From the NCBI RefSeq assembly GCF_000515235.1, contig NZ_KI911558.1, positions 2,145,466-2,209,465 of the forward strand: a stretch of DNA of 64,000 nt. The letters run 5' to 3'. This stretch comes from Synechococcus sp. CC9616. GTDB taxonomy: Bacteria > Cyanobacteriota > Cyanobacteriia > PCC-6307 > Cyanobiaceae. Shown here piece by piece: positions 30,186 through 39,411 of this stretch (positions are counted from its first letter, which is position 1; each line of letters begins with the position of its first letter). The notes under the pieces are model-generated. The model was not told the DNA's origin. It made no database searches and was given only the letters and a program-made list of their open reading frames with translations. A program made the position numbers and the translations under genes.

Positions 30186-33100
30186 GCCCCAGTTGACAGA
30201 TTGCCGGCTGGCTGATCAGTCGCTGGCTCGTCGAGTGCCGGTCTGCCGCCACCGAACAGCCGGTCTTCCAGGTTCTTCACCAACACATAAAACGGCGGCA
30301 CCACCCCAAGGGACAACACCGTGGCCACTACCAGTCCGCCAAAGATCACGGTGCCGAGGGACTGCTGGCTGTTGGCTCCAGCGCCGTTGGCCACCACCAA
30401 GGGAAGGAAGCCCGCGAGGGCTGCGATGGCCGTCATCAGGATGGGACGCAGCCTGGATTCAGCTGAGGCCACGACCGCCTCGCTGGCGTTCATGCCCTGT
30501 TTGAGCTTCTGCTCAGCCACTTCCACGATCAGGATTCCGTTCTTGGCCGCCAGACCGATGAGCGTGACCAGTCCTACCTGGGCATAGATGTTCAGGTCGA
30601 TTGAGCGAATCGCCAGGAAGGTGAGTGCACCCAACATCGCCAGAGGCACTGTGGCCAGGATGATCACAGGCGTCACATAGCTCTCGTACTGGGCTGACAG
30701 CACCAGGTACACGATCAACACGCCAAGGCCGAACACCAGAACGCTGGCGCTGCCGGCTGACAGCTGAAGAGCTGCCAGACCGGTAAAGGCGTAGTCGATG
30801 TTGTTGAAGTTGAGCGACTCAAACAGTTTCTGAATCGAACTGAGGGCCTGGCCGCTGCTCTTGCCCGCCGCCGGACCGCCCTGGACCAGGACGGAACGGG
30901 ACAGGTTGTAGTGGTTGATGGTGGGAGGTGCACTGCTCAGGTCTGCTGTGGCGAACTGAGATACCTGCACCAGCTCACCATCCCTGGACCGGACGTAATA
31001 GCCGAGCACGTCTTCGATGGTTTCGCGCTGATCCGGCGCTCCCTGCAAGTAGATGTTGCGGACCTCGCCGGCTTCATAGGTGAGACCGGTGTAATTGCTG
31101 CCAGCGAGGGCGGCGATCGTGTCCATCGCTTCCTGATAGTCGACGTTGAGTGCACCCATCACGTCCCGATCGATCGAGAGCCCAACAGCTGGTGAACTTG
31201 GATTGAACTGGGAATAGACCTTCTGGAAGTCGCCGCTGGCGTTGGCTTCCTTGATCAGTTCACCCGCCATGTCGGAGAGCTGGTTGAACGAGTAAGCACC
31301 GTTGCTGAGGTCGTTGAACTGGAAGTAGAAGCCACCTTGGGGCGAGAAGCCTGGAACCGCCGGCGGCCCGATGGCGACGGCCATGCCATCACTGAGCCCA
31401 ACCAGTTTTTCGTTGAGGCTTTTGATGATCGCTTCGGCGCTTTGGCTGGCTTGTTTACGTTCGGAGAGCGGCTTCAGGCCGAAGAAGAACAGTCCCTGGT
31501 CCGGGCTGGAGCCGTTGAAGCCAGATCCGCTGATGATCGCGGCATTTTCCAGCTCCGGTTCTTCGCCCAGCACCTTGGCGATCGCCGAAGCGAACTCCTT
31601 GGTTTCGTTGAGTGAGGCGCCGTTCTGCAACTGGTAGATGCCAAGGCCATACCCCTGGTCTTCGTCAGGGATGAAGGCCGTGGGCAGGGCGCCGAAGGCG
31701 AACATCGTGAGGGCGATTCCGGCGGCGAGTCCAGCCAGGATCAGCAGTCGCGCTTTGATCAGGATCTTCAGAAGCGTGGCGTAGAACGACTGAAGCCGCG
31801 CGAATCCGGCGTTGAACACCCGGAAGATCAGACCGAGATTGGCGCCGGCCAGGGCACCGACAACCAGGCCGAGGATGTAAGTCCAGGACCCGAAGGAATC
31901 GGCACTGAAGTGACCGAAGGCCAGTCCCACGATCACCCCGATCACAATCCATGAGAAGCCGCGCGGCTCCTTGGGTTTCTGCTTGGGCAGGATTAGGCCC
32001 GACAGCATCGGCGAAAAGGTGAGGGCGTTGAAGGCTGAAATCGCGATCGAGAAGGCGATCGTGAGCGCGAACTGCTGATAGATGATCCCGATGCCACCGG
32101 GATAGAAGGCCACCGGCACGAACACCGCCATCAGCACAAGGGCTGTGGCTAGCAGGGCGCCGAACAGCTCACCCATGCACTCCAGAGCTGCCTCTCGGGG
32201 CTTCATGCCTTTCTCGATGTTGCTGGAGACGGCTTCGATCACGACAATCGCGTCGTCCACGACAAGCCCGGTGGCCAGCACCAGGCCCAGCAGGGTGAGC
32301 TGGTTGATCGAGAAGCCGAAAACTTTCAGAAACGCAAACGTTCCCACCAGGGAGATCGGAATCGCCAGGCTGGGCACCAACGTGGCGCGCCAGTTCTGCA
32401 GGAAGACGAACAGGATGATCAGAACGAGCACGATCGCCAGTCCAAGGGCGTCGATCACGCCATCCACGGATGCTTCGATGAATTCACCGATGTCGTAGAT
32501 CTGATTCACCGTGACGCCGGGCGGTGCGGTGGAGGCGAACTGCTCCATCTGCTTCACCACGGCATCGGACACGTCCAGGGCATTGCTGCTCGGCGTTTGG
32601 AACACCCCGATGGTCAGAGAGGGGTGATTGTTTTTGTCGATCGCCTGAACGGAGTAGGTGTTGGTGCCGTAGCGCACCTCACCTACATCGCTGAGCTTCA
32701 ACAGATTGCCCGTTGCTGAGCGGTTGAGGATCAGGTTGTTGAAATCGTCGATCGAGGTGAGATTCCCGTTGTTCTCCACCAGGATCGGGTAGGTGTAGGC
32801 CTGATTTCCTGCGGCTGGTGGCCCGCCGACAAGGCCTCCGACGGCGATGCTGTTCTGGGCTTGCACGGCCGAGGTCACGTCTTCCGAGGTGAGGCCGTTG
32901 GCGGCGAGTTTGTCGGGGTCAACGAACAGCCAGAACGCCGGGTTGGCGCCGCCATACACCGTCACGGTGGCGACGCCATTGATGCGTGAGAGCGGGTAAT
33001 AGAGCTGGTCGTAGATCAGACCATTGAGATAACCCGCATCAAACTGGCCCTCGCTGGATCCCACTTCGTAGGCGAGCAGAATCGAGGGTGTGCTCTGCTC

Positions 33101-33493
33101 CACCGACACACCGGTGGCAGAGACCTGTTCCGGCAGCTGTGGCATTGCCAGGGAAACCCGGTTCTGCACATTCACCTGGTCGATATCGATGTCGGTGGTC
33201 TGGTCGAAGTAGACGCTGACCGTGCTGTTCCCCAACATGTCGCTGTTGGAGGTGATGTAACTCATCCCCGGAACACCATTGATCTGCTGTTCCAGGGGAT
33301 TGGTGACCGCCTGTTCGGTGACTTCGGCATTCGCACCGCCGTAGACCGCCGAGACCTGAATCAGGGGGTTGGCGATGTTGGGCAGGTTCGCGATCGGCAG
33401 GGTCGGGATGGCGATCACACCCACCAGCACGATCAGGATGCTGCAAACGGTCGTCAGAACCGGGCGCTTGATGAAGTTGTCGGAAAAGGACAT
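30182..33493 (-). CDS. RND multidrug efflux permease (AcrB/HAE1 type)
   Basis: A 1,103-residue inner-membrane pump starting MSFSDNFIKRPVLTTVCSIL. The proton-relay pair lies in TM4 (GLVVDDAIVVIEAV) and the Lys in TM10 (GLAAKNGILIVEVAEQ). NPLEQQINGVPGMSYITSNS is the first porter-domain signature. A region near 510-570 has an extra hydrophobic stretch. It exports hydrophobic compounds with the adjacent periplasmic adaptor. No outer-membrane TolC-like gene is in the window. Confidence 0.95.
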   Translation of the reverse strand: MSFSDNFIKRPVLTTVCSILIVLVGVIAIPTLPIANLPNIANPLIQVSAVYGGANAEVTEQAVTNPLEQQINGVPGMSYITSNSDMLGNSTVSVYFDQTTDIDIDQVNVQNRVSLAMPQLPEQVSATGVSVEQSTPSILLAYEVGSSEGQFDAGYLNGLIYDQLYYPLSRINGVATVTVYGGANPAFWLFVDPDKLAANGLTSEDVTSAVQAQNSIAVGGLVGGPPAAGNQAYTYPILVENNGNLTSIDDFNNLILNRSATGNLLKLSDVGEVRYGTNTYSVQAIDKNNHPSLTIGVFQTPSSNALDVSDAVVKQMEQFASTAPPGVTVNQIYDIGEFIEASVDGVIDALGLAIVLVLIILFVFLQNWRATLVPSLAIPISLVGTFAFLKVFGFSINQLTLLGLVLATGLVVDDAIVVIEAVSSNIEKGMKPREAALECMGELFGALLATALVLMAVFVPVAFYPGGIGIIYQQFALTIAFSIAISAFNALTFSPMLSGLILPKQKPKEPRGFSWIVIGVIVGLAFGHFSADSFGSWTYILGLVVGALAGANLGLIFRVFNAGFARLQSFYATLLKILIKARLLILAGLAAGIALTMFAFGALPTAFIPDEDQGYGLGIYQLQNGASLNETKEFASAIAKVLGEEPELENAAIISGSGFNGSSPDQGLFFFGLKPLSERKQASQSAEAIIKSLNEKLVGLSDGMAVAIGPPAVPGFSPQGGFYFQFNDLSNGAYSFNQLSDMAGELIKEANASGDFQKVYSQFNPSSPAVGLSIDRDVMGALNVDYQEAMDTIAALAGSNYTGLTYEAGEVRNIYLQGAPDQRETIEDVLGYYVRSRDGELVQVSQFATADLSSAPPTINHYNLSRSVLVQGGPAAGKSSGQALSSIQKLFESLNFNNIDYAFTGLAALQLSAGSASVLVFGLGVLIVYLVLSAQYESYVTPVIILATVPLAMLGALTFLAIRSIDLNIYAQVGLVTLIGLAAKNGILIVEVAEQKLKQGMNASEAVVASAESRLRPILMTAIAALAGFLPLVVANGAGANSQQSLGTVIFGGLVVATVLSLGVVPPFYVLVKNLEDRLFGGGRPALDEPATDQPAGNLSTGA

Positions 33494-33498
33494 CGCGC

Positions 33499-34665
33499 TC
33501 AGTTCGTCGGTTTGGCCGAGGTTGTCGACTTGGCTGAGCTCACCTTCACCGGCATGCCGCTGCGCAGCATCGAGGTGTTGCTGACAGCGATCACGTCACC
33601 GGCCTTCAGGCCTGATGTGACGGGATAGACGTTCTTCTGCAGCGTTCCCAGCTCAACTTTGGTCTGCACCACGATCGGGGTGTTGCTGGGCAACTTCTCG
33701 AGCTCCTTCTTTGTTTTATCCGGCGTGCTCTTGGAGGCCTTGATTTTGGGCAGGGCCTGACTCAAAGGGATCACCCGATAGACGAAGGGTTGCTCGGCCT
33801 GCATCATCACGGCCTGAACGGGAACGGCCAGGCTCGTGGTGTTGCCGGTGACGATCTCCGTCTGCACGTACTGGCCGGCTTTCAAGGCGCCATTGGGGTT
33901 GGGAAACTGCGCCTTCACCATCACCGTATTGGGGGCGCTGCCGGCTTCGTCTTCCTGACCGTAGTAAGGCGAGATGAACACCACTACGCCGTTCGCCGTG
34001 ATCGGTGGCTTGCCCTGGGAGGTCAGCCTGACGGGCTGTCCTTTCTGCACGGTTGTGGCCAGGGATGACGGGATCTCCATCAGGGTCCACAGGTTGGAGT
34101 TATCGACGATTCCTGTGATCGTCTGCCCTGTGGTGACGTAATCTCCCACCTTCACCATGTCGAGGTTGCCGATCACCCCATCGATCGGTGAACGCACCAC
34201 CTTGTAGCCGAGGGTGGCCTCATCGGAGCGGGCTTCATCGCGGGACTGGATCGCTTCGGCGATGTATTTGTCGCGATCCTTGGCGGAGACAGCTCCTTGG
34301 TCGTAGAGGTATTCGTAGCGTTGCGCGTTTAAGCGGTCTTTGACCGCTTCCGATCGAGCCGCATCAAGAGCTGCCCGTTCCTGAATGTTGTCCAGCACCA
34401 GAATCACCTGGCCGGCCTTCACCGTGTCTCCATCCCTGGCCAGGATCTTCACCACGCGGCCATCAATGGATGGCTTGAGATCCACATTTGCTGTGGCTTC
34501 GAGGGGGGCAATCGCTTCCACCACGGGAGCGAAATTGGCATTGCCCACCTTGGTGGTCTGAATCGAGAGGGGGGTCTGCTTCGTCGATTCCTGGCCGCAT
34601 CCCGCCAGTGCTGCTGCCAGTGCTGCACCAAGAAACCATGTTCGCCGGGCGAATGAGAAGGTCAT
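33499..34665 (-). CDS. RND efflux periplasmic adaptor (membrane fusion protein)
   Basis: A 388-residue protein. An N-terminal signal peptide ends in a lipobox (AALAGCGQES), so it is probably a lipoprotein. The biotinyl-lipoyl region has VKAGQVILVLDNIQERAALD and IDGVIGNLDMVKVGDYV, and NGALKAGQYVQTEIV lies in the beta-barrel. It bridges the RND pump to an outer-membrane channel. The pump gene begins six bases after its stop. It is divergent from the MoxR gene. Confidence 0.93.
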   Translation of the reverse strand: MTFSFARRTWFLGAALAAALAGCGQESTKQTPLSIQTTKVGNANFAPVVEAIAPLEATANVDLKPSIDGRVVKILARDGDTVKAGQVILVLDNIQERAALDAARSEAVKDRLNAQRYEYLYDQGAVSAKDRDKYIAEAIQSRDEARSDEATLGYKVVRSPIDGVIGNLDMVKVGDYVTTGQTITGIVDNSNLWTLMEIPSSLATTVQKGQPVRLTSQGKPPITANGVVVFISPYYGQEDEAGSAPNTVMVKAQFPNPNGALKAGQYVQTEIVTGNTTSLAVPVQAVMMQAEQPFVYRVIPLSQALPKIKASKSTPDKTKKELEKLPSNTPIVVQTKVELGTLQKNVYPVTSGLKAGDVIAVSNTSMLRSGMPVKVSSAKSTTSAKPTN

Positions 34666-34768
34666 CCAAGAAGCGCAACACCTCCCGAAATTAACGACGA
34701 GAATTGACTTTGCATGGTTCGAGGAGTCTGCGATTCAGCTGCACCAGCTCACCCAAGCCCTCAGCACC

Positions 34769-35632
34769 GTGCTGCTGGGGAAGCAGCACCAGGTGCGGTT
34801 GGCTCTTTGCTGTCTGATCGCGGGGGGGCATCTGTTGATCGAGGACCGACCCGGCATGGGGAAATCGACCCTGGCGGAATCACTCGCCAGGAGTTGTGCA
34901 CTCGCTTTCAAGCGAGTCAGTTTCACCAGCGATCTGCTGCCGGCTGATCTCACGGGCCTGACGGTGTTTGATCCCGCCACTGCGAGCTTCCGCTTCCAGC
35001 CCGGACCGATTTTCACGCAGGTGTTGCTGGCTGATGAAATCAACCGTGCCAGCCCTCGCACCCAGAGTGCCCTGTTGGAGGCGATGGCCGCCGGGCGCGT
35101 CAGCGTGGATGGCACCAGCCATCCGCTGCCGCAGCCTTTCTTTGTCATCGCCACGCAAAACAGTCTTGATCAGGTGGGCACCAGCCCCCTTCCGGAAGCC
35201 CAGCTGGATCGCTTTCTGATGCGTCTCAGCCTCGGATATCCCGATCGGGCAGCGGAAAGGGACTTGCTGATGGGAAAAACTGTTCCAACCGAGTCGCTGG
35301 TGTCGACCTTGGAGTCCGTTCAGCTGATCGACTGGCAGCAGCGCTGTTCTCAGCAGCATTGCTCACAGAACCTGATTCATTACGTGTTGGATCTTGTGCA
35401 GGCCACACGCCAGTGCGGCACTGGTCTGTCACCGCGAGCCAGTCAGGGACTGCTGGCCGCGGCTCAGGCCTGGTCGCTGTTTGAGGAGCGTCCCCACGTG
35501 ACGGTGGATGATGTTCAGATCGTCTGCGCTGCAGTGGTTGAGCACCGTCTCGATCGCGGGATCCCATCAGAGCCTGATGGCGGTGCCCCACTGACGCAGG
35601 CGTTGCTTCAGCAGGTGAATGCGCTTCGTTAA
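34769..35632 (+). CDS. MoxR-family AAA+ ATPase
   Basis: The first standard in-frame start is GTG 34769, giving 287 residues starting VLLGKQHQVRLALCCLIAGG. Walker A is EDRPGMGKSTLAE, Walker B LLADEINRASPRTQSALLEA, and sensor 1 lies in FFVIATQNSLDQ. Upstream codons in the same frame read FEESAIQLHQLTQALSTV, which resembles the usual MoxR N-terminus, so translation may begin earlier at a non-standard codon (ATT at 34703). MoxR proteins act as chaperone-like ATPases with DUF58 and transglutaminase partners, which follow here. Confidence 0.9.
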   Translation: MLLGKQHQVRLALCCLIAGGHLLIEDRPGMGKSTLAESLARSCALAFKRVSFTSDLLPADLTGLTVFDPATASFRFQPGPIFTQVLLADEINRASPRTQSALLEAMAAGRVSVDGTSHPLPQPFFVIATQNSLDQVGTSPLPEAQLDRFLMRLSLGYPDRAAERDLLMGKTVPTESLVSTLESVQLIDWQQRCSQQHCSQNLIHYVLDLVQATRQCGTGLSPRASQGLLAAAQAWSLFEERPHVTVDDVQIVCAAVVEHRLDRGIPSEPDGGAPLTQALLQQVNALR

Positions 35633-36509
35633 GCCGCCGCTGATTCGACGTCAGAGCGGCACACAGCTGCGTCTGGGTCTGCGCAATCTGTTCATTCTTC
35701 CAACCCGTTTTGGTCTCCTCTGGCTGGCTGCAGCCGGGCTTCTGCAGCTGGTGGCGATTCAGATGCGCAGCAACGGCACCCTTCTGCTCAGCTTTTTGTT
35801 GTTGGGCCTGATGCTGTTGGCGATGCATCTCACCCATGACGCTTTGAGCGGTCTGGAGATGCGTTGTGGCGAGCCATCGCCAGGGTTTGCCGGCCAGTTG
35901 TTGGCCTATCCCTTGCTCATGACCAGCCGCCTGCCGCGGCAACACCTGCAGCTGTCCTTTTCAGCTGCCCAGTTGCACGAGATTGCTGAACTCACGACTG
36001 GAGATCATCAACTGGAGGTGCTCTGGCGTCCAAGCCATCGCGGACTGCAGCGTCCGGGTGCGCTGCACATTTCAACCACGTCTCCCCTGGGATTGTTTGT
36101 CTGCTGGAGTCGCTGGGAGCCTGAAACACCTCAGCTGATCTATCCCGCTCGCGTGCAGGGACCCGTTGAATTCGATTGTCCAGAACAGGGTCAGGCTGGA
36201 GCGCAGGAGTGGCAGGACCTGAAGCCCTATCGCCCCGGGGAACGACTGACCCTGGTCCACTGGGGAAGTCTGGCCAAAGGTCGTCCCTTGCAGCTGAAGC
36301 AGTTCAGCGATCCAGCGAGTCAGCACCTAATGCTGAAACCCATGTTGGGTGTTCCCTGGGAACGGGCTCTGGAGCATCTCGCCGATTGCACCTGGCAGCT
36401 CCATCACCAGGGGGAGAGCTACGGCCTTCAGCTTCCAGGTCTCACAATCGAGCCCAGGCGCGGCGCTGCCCATCGCGATGCCTGTCTGGCGGCGCTGGCT
36501 GTGGCATGA
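35619..36509 (+). CDS. DUF58-domain protein
   Basis: A 296-residue protein whose ATG overlaps the moxR end by 14 bases. Two hydrophobic helices occupy residues 30-70 (FGLLWLAAAGLLQLVAIQM, LLLSFLLLGLMLLAMHL). The DUF58 signature is LKPYRPGERLTLVHWGSLAK, here with R-x-G-E-R-L in place of the more common GDD-x-R-x-I-x-W form. It is the membrane-anchored partner in the MoxR-DUF58-transglutaminase triad; the client is unknown. Confidence 0.88.
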   Translation: MRFVKPPLIRRQSGTQLRLGLRNLFILPTRFGLLWLAAAGLLQLVAIQMRSNGTLLLSFLLLGLMLLAMHLTHDALSGLEMRCGEPSPGFAGQLLAYPLLMTSRLPRQHLQLSFSAAQLHEIAELTTGDHQLEVLWRPSHRGLQRPGALHISTTSPLGLFVCWSRWEPETPQLIYPARVQGPVEFDCPEQGQAGAQEWQDLKPYRPGERLTLVHWGSLAKGRPLQLKQFSDPASQHLMLKPMLGVPWERALEHLADCTWQLHHQGESYGLQLPGLTIEPRRGAAHRDACLAALAVA

Positions 36510-38287
36510 GCCGAATCCTTGCCTGGTGCACCGTGCCCTTGCTGTTGCTGCAGTGTCTGGGGCTAGATCCCTCGATGGTCCTGGGTTGGGTGACCCTCGC
36601 CATGGTGTTGGTGTCCAGTTTCAAGTTGCTGGAGGCTCGTCGATCCGTCGAATTCCGGCTGGTCGGGCTGCTGCAGTTGATCGCCGTGGGATTGCTGGCA
36701 GCCCAGTCCCCGGGATTGCTGGCCAGCTTGCTGCAGATGCTCTCGGCATTGTTGGCACTCGCCTCTTTGCTGGCGGTGGACGTGGTTGGCGTATCCCGCG
36801 TTCGAGTCCTTTTGCTGCGCAGCCTTCAGCTCATAACCGCGGCTTTGCCGCTGGCTCTGATGCTGTTTTTGCTCTTGCCGCGTATCGGCCCTCTCTGGGG
36901 TTCGGATCTTGGCGGTTCCGCTCGAGCGCGCACCGGCCTGTCCCCCGATCTGGATCCCCTCGGCATTGCGGAACTTGTGAGAACGGACGCGCCTGCGGCT
37001 CGGCTGAGTTTGGGAGAGAACCGTGAGCCGCCCGACGACGGCTACTGGCGGGTGTTGGTGCATTCCCACTTCGATGGGACGCGTTGGCAACGCCGACCCT
37101 CTGCACGTTCCGAACGATTCCTTGACCAGACCCTGGCCATGTCCAGCACGGCTGGACAACAATGGTGGACCGTTGAGCCCAGCCCCAGCGATGCCTTGCC
37201 CTGGGATGGCCGTTCCCGACCGACATCGCCAGGTCTGCAGTTGGACGCGCTCGGTGAGTTGCGCCTGCGCCAACCGCCAGCAAAACAAAGGGTCTATCGC
37301 TTGCAGGAGCTGAACGATTCCGCGCCCTGGCGGCAGCAGCCTGCGACCGCAACTGATCTGGAGCTGCCACCTGGACGCCAGCCACAGCTTGAGGCTCTTG
37401 CCGCAACCTGGCGCACTCTCCCAAACGACCAGGCCCGCCTTGCCGCGGCGGAGGACTGGTTCCGCCAGCAGCGATTCACCTACAGCCTTCAGCCGGGTGT
37501 TGTGCGATCCGGATCATTGGATGAGTTCCTGTTTCAGACGCAGGTGGGGTTCTGTGGGCACTACGCCAGCGCCTTCTCCGCTCTGATGCGGGCGGCCGGG
37601 GTCCCGTCCCGCGTTGTGAGTGGCTACCGCGGTGGCCGTCTAGTCCGTCCCCTGAGCGGATCGCCTTATCTGGATATCCGTCAGAGCGAGGCCCACGCCT
37701 GGAGTGAGGTTTGGCTGGATGGACGGGGTTGGAGTCGGGTGGATCCCACAACCTGGGTCGATCGGGTGGATGCCTCGGCACGTCCCTGGAGCGAGGGAGC
37801 CGCTGCCGCCATGTCGGCACCCTGGTGGCGCTGGATGCAGTGGCAGTGGTGGGGCCTTGATCTCGCCTGGACCCAGTGGTGGCTTGGCTGGAATCAGGTT
37901 GGCCAGCAAGAGCTGCTGCAGCGCTTGCTGGCTTGGGCCGGTGACTGGACCGGGTTGATCGTGCTGTTGGGGGCCGGCGTAGCTGGCGCCAGCGGTCTGT
38001 GGATCCTGCGATGGCTGCAGCGTGCACCAGCTGCGGATCCGTTGCAGCGCAGTCTGTTCTTGCTTGCCAGCCTTGGGGCCGTGCCCGCGCCTGGCGAAAC
38101 GTTTCCCCAGCTCTGTCGCCGCGCGGCGTCCTTAAAGCCAGAACTCTCTGGTCTGCTGGATGCGATGGCCCAGCAGCAACAGTTGCTTGCCCATGCCCGC
38201 CTGCGTCGATCGGAGCAGCGTCATCACAGCCGCCTTTGGCGCCAACTGCGTGGAACGTTGGCCCGTCGTCTCAAGGCGATGCGATGA
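36506..38287 (+). CDS. Membrane transglutaminase-like protein (DUF3488/transglutaminase core)
   Basis: The ATG overlaps the DUF58 stop by four bases and gives 593 residues. Five to six N-terminal membrane helices (residues 1-125) are followed by a periplasmic part with the papain-like triad: Cys in VGFCGHYASAFSALMRAAG, His in SEAHAWSEVWLDGRGW and Asp in RVDPTTW. A further hydrophobic helix near 490-510 and a cytosolic tail with DUF4129-like arginine-rich helices complete the layout. It may crosslink or cleave envelope proteins or peptides. Confidence 0.92.
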   Translation: MSRILAWCTVPLLLLQCLGLDPSMVLGWVTLAMVLVSSFKLLEARRSVEFRLVGLLQLIAVGLLAAQSPGLLASLLQMLSALLALASLLAVDVVGVSRVRVLLLRSLQLITAALPLALMLFLLLPRIGPLWGSDLGGSARARTGLSPDLDPLGIAELVRTDAPAARLSLGENREPPDDGYWRVLVHSHFDGTRWQRRPSARSERFLDQTLAMSSTAGQQWWTVEPSPSDALPWDGRSRPTSPGLQLDALGELRLRQPPAKQRVYRLQELNDSAPWRQQPATATDLELPPGRQPQLEALAATWRTLPNDQARLAAAEDWFRQQRFTYSLQPGVVRSGSLDEFLFQTQVGFCGHYASAFSALMRAAGVPSRVVSGYRGGRLVRPLSGSPYLDIRQSEAHAWSEVWLDGRGWSRVDPTTWVDRVDASARPWSEGAAAAMSAPWWRWMQWQWWGLDLAWTQWWLGWNQVGQQELLQRLLAWAGDWTGLIVLLGAGVAGASGLWILRWLQRAPAADPLQRSLFLLASLGAVPAPGETFPQLCRRAASLKPELSGLLDAMAQQQQLLAHARLRRSEQRHHSRLWRQLRGTLARRLKAMR

Positions 38288-38319
38288 GTGCGAGGTCTTT
38301 GCTTCCTAATACGTGAAAA

Positions 38320-38345
38320 CTCCTGATTAGTTGCCTAACCAGGAG
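38320..38345. terminator. Hairpin, probable bidirectional terminator
   Basis: CTCCTG(A)TTAG pairs with CTAA(C)CAGGAG around a TTGC loop: ten pairs with one A-C mismatch. Past it lies AATATTT on the plus side and TTTTC on the minus side. It follows the transglutaminase gene and can also end transcription from the right. Confidence 0.6.
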
Positions 38346-38544
38346 AATATTTGAAAGAATCTTCTTTCAGAATGTCGCAAATTGAGTCTTTAAGACCATC
38401 CCTTTGCTGACTGAGATTCGACGTTTCTAACACCATCTGCAAGATCAGTTGTGCTGAGTTTTGCACCGAAAGGAGGCATGCCGTTTTTCCTTTGGTCACC
38501 TTGTAAGTGATGGCCTCGGGCATTGCCTTCATCGCAACAGCCAC
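38335..38544 (-). CDS. Possible small protein, uncertain
   Basis: An open frame of up to 69 codons, with a GTG at 38544 or internal ATGs, for example one reading MPEAITYKVTKGKTACLLS. The rest (QNSAQLILQMVLETSNLSQQ) looks like a soluble helical protein rather than a frame shadow, since no gene lies opposite. Its stop falls inside the hairpin at 38320-38345. No family is recognised. Confidence 0.3.
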   Translation of the reverse strand: MAVAMKAMPEAITYKVTKGKTACLLSVQNSAQLILQMVLETSNLSQQRDGLKDSICDILKEDSFKYSPG

Positions 38545-38855
38545 AGCGGTCTTGGTCGCCCTGGTCTTGAGGCTCGGCTACTGCTGTGAGTGGTTCGGAA
38601 TGCATCCGTTCTTTGGCTGAGACGGAGAACCAGCTCTTCGAGTCCTAGTCAGGTCTACGGATGACAACCGCAGCAAGCCGCATTCACCGGACTTCTTTTC
38701 TGGAACTTCGCTGGCGAGTGAAGCGATTTGGATGTTCCTTCTGGACATTGGACGCTTAGAGCCAGAGCAATGTGCCTGATGAGCGACAAAGCCGCAGCAG
38801 TGATGGGCAAGTGAGCCAAGACTCAGCACACTTCAAAAAGTGAAAAGCTGACTGA
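38545..38855. other. Gene-free spacer
   Basis: About 310 bases before the exported-protein gene. Short open frames exist on the minus strand (for example 38578-38829), but none has a convincing start, composition or motif. No repeat, RNA gene or strong hairpin was seen. It may hold the promoter of the gene at 38856. Confidence 0.4.
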
Positions 38856-39347
38856 ATGAAAGGGATGAGTTGGCTTCGGAACCTTTTGTTCAGTGCAGGG
38901 ATCGCTCTGTTTTTGTTGTGCGGCGCTGGTCCCGCGGCAGCTTGTGTGGAAGGTCTGGCTTGGGGCATGCAACTCGAGCAGGTGAAAATCCATCTGGGAG
39001 ACGGTCAACCCATGCATCGAGATCAGTCCGGGCGCTATGTCGCTCGCGACGTGTTGTTGGATCGACTTCCCGTCTCACAGGCCACCTTTGACGTGGACCC
39101 GGATCAAGGCTTGTTGCACCTGGCCTATGAGTTCGCCATCGACGACATGACTGAAGTTCTTGCGGGACTTCGCGCCCGGCACGGCCCACCTCTCAGCACA
39201 AACCTTGAACACAACAGCCACAACGACCAGGTCTGGGTTTGGAACACCGGTGAAGATTTGATCACCGCTGTGAAGCAGGACGTTGCCGGCGAGCAGGCCT
39301 TCCTGATTTCCTACCGGCCCAGCCGCCTGCGACCCGAAACACTCTGA
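38856..39347 (+). CDS. Exported hypothetical protein
   Basis: A 163-residue protein with a clear signal peptide: WLRNLLFSAGIALFLLCGAG, then cleavage after PAAA. The mature part begins CVEGLAWGMQLEQVKIHLGD, a pattern like small periplasmic proteins with 'WGMsxxEV' repeats, and ends in an acidic then basic region. No catalytic motif is visible. It stands between the transglutaminase cluster and mutY on the same strand with separate spacing. Confidence 0.7.
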   Translation: MKGMSWLRNLLFSAGIALFLLCGAGPAAACVEGLAWGMQLEQVKIHLGDGQPMHRDQSGRYVARDVLLDRLPVSQATFDVDPDQGLLHLAYEFAIDDMTEVLAGLRARHGPPLSTNLEHNSHNDQVWVWNTGEDLITAVKQDVAGEQAFLISYRPSRLRPETL

Positions 39348-39411
39348 AGCAACACCTCAATCCGAGGACGGGGAGGCATGAAGAGTCCGGTGACTCACGT
39401 CCCCTAACAAG

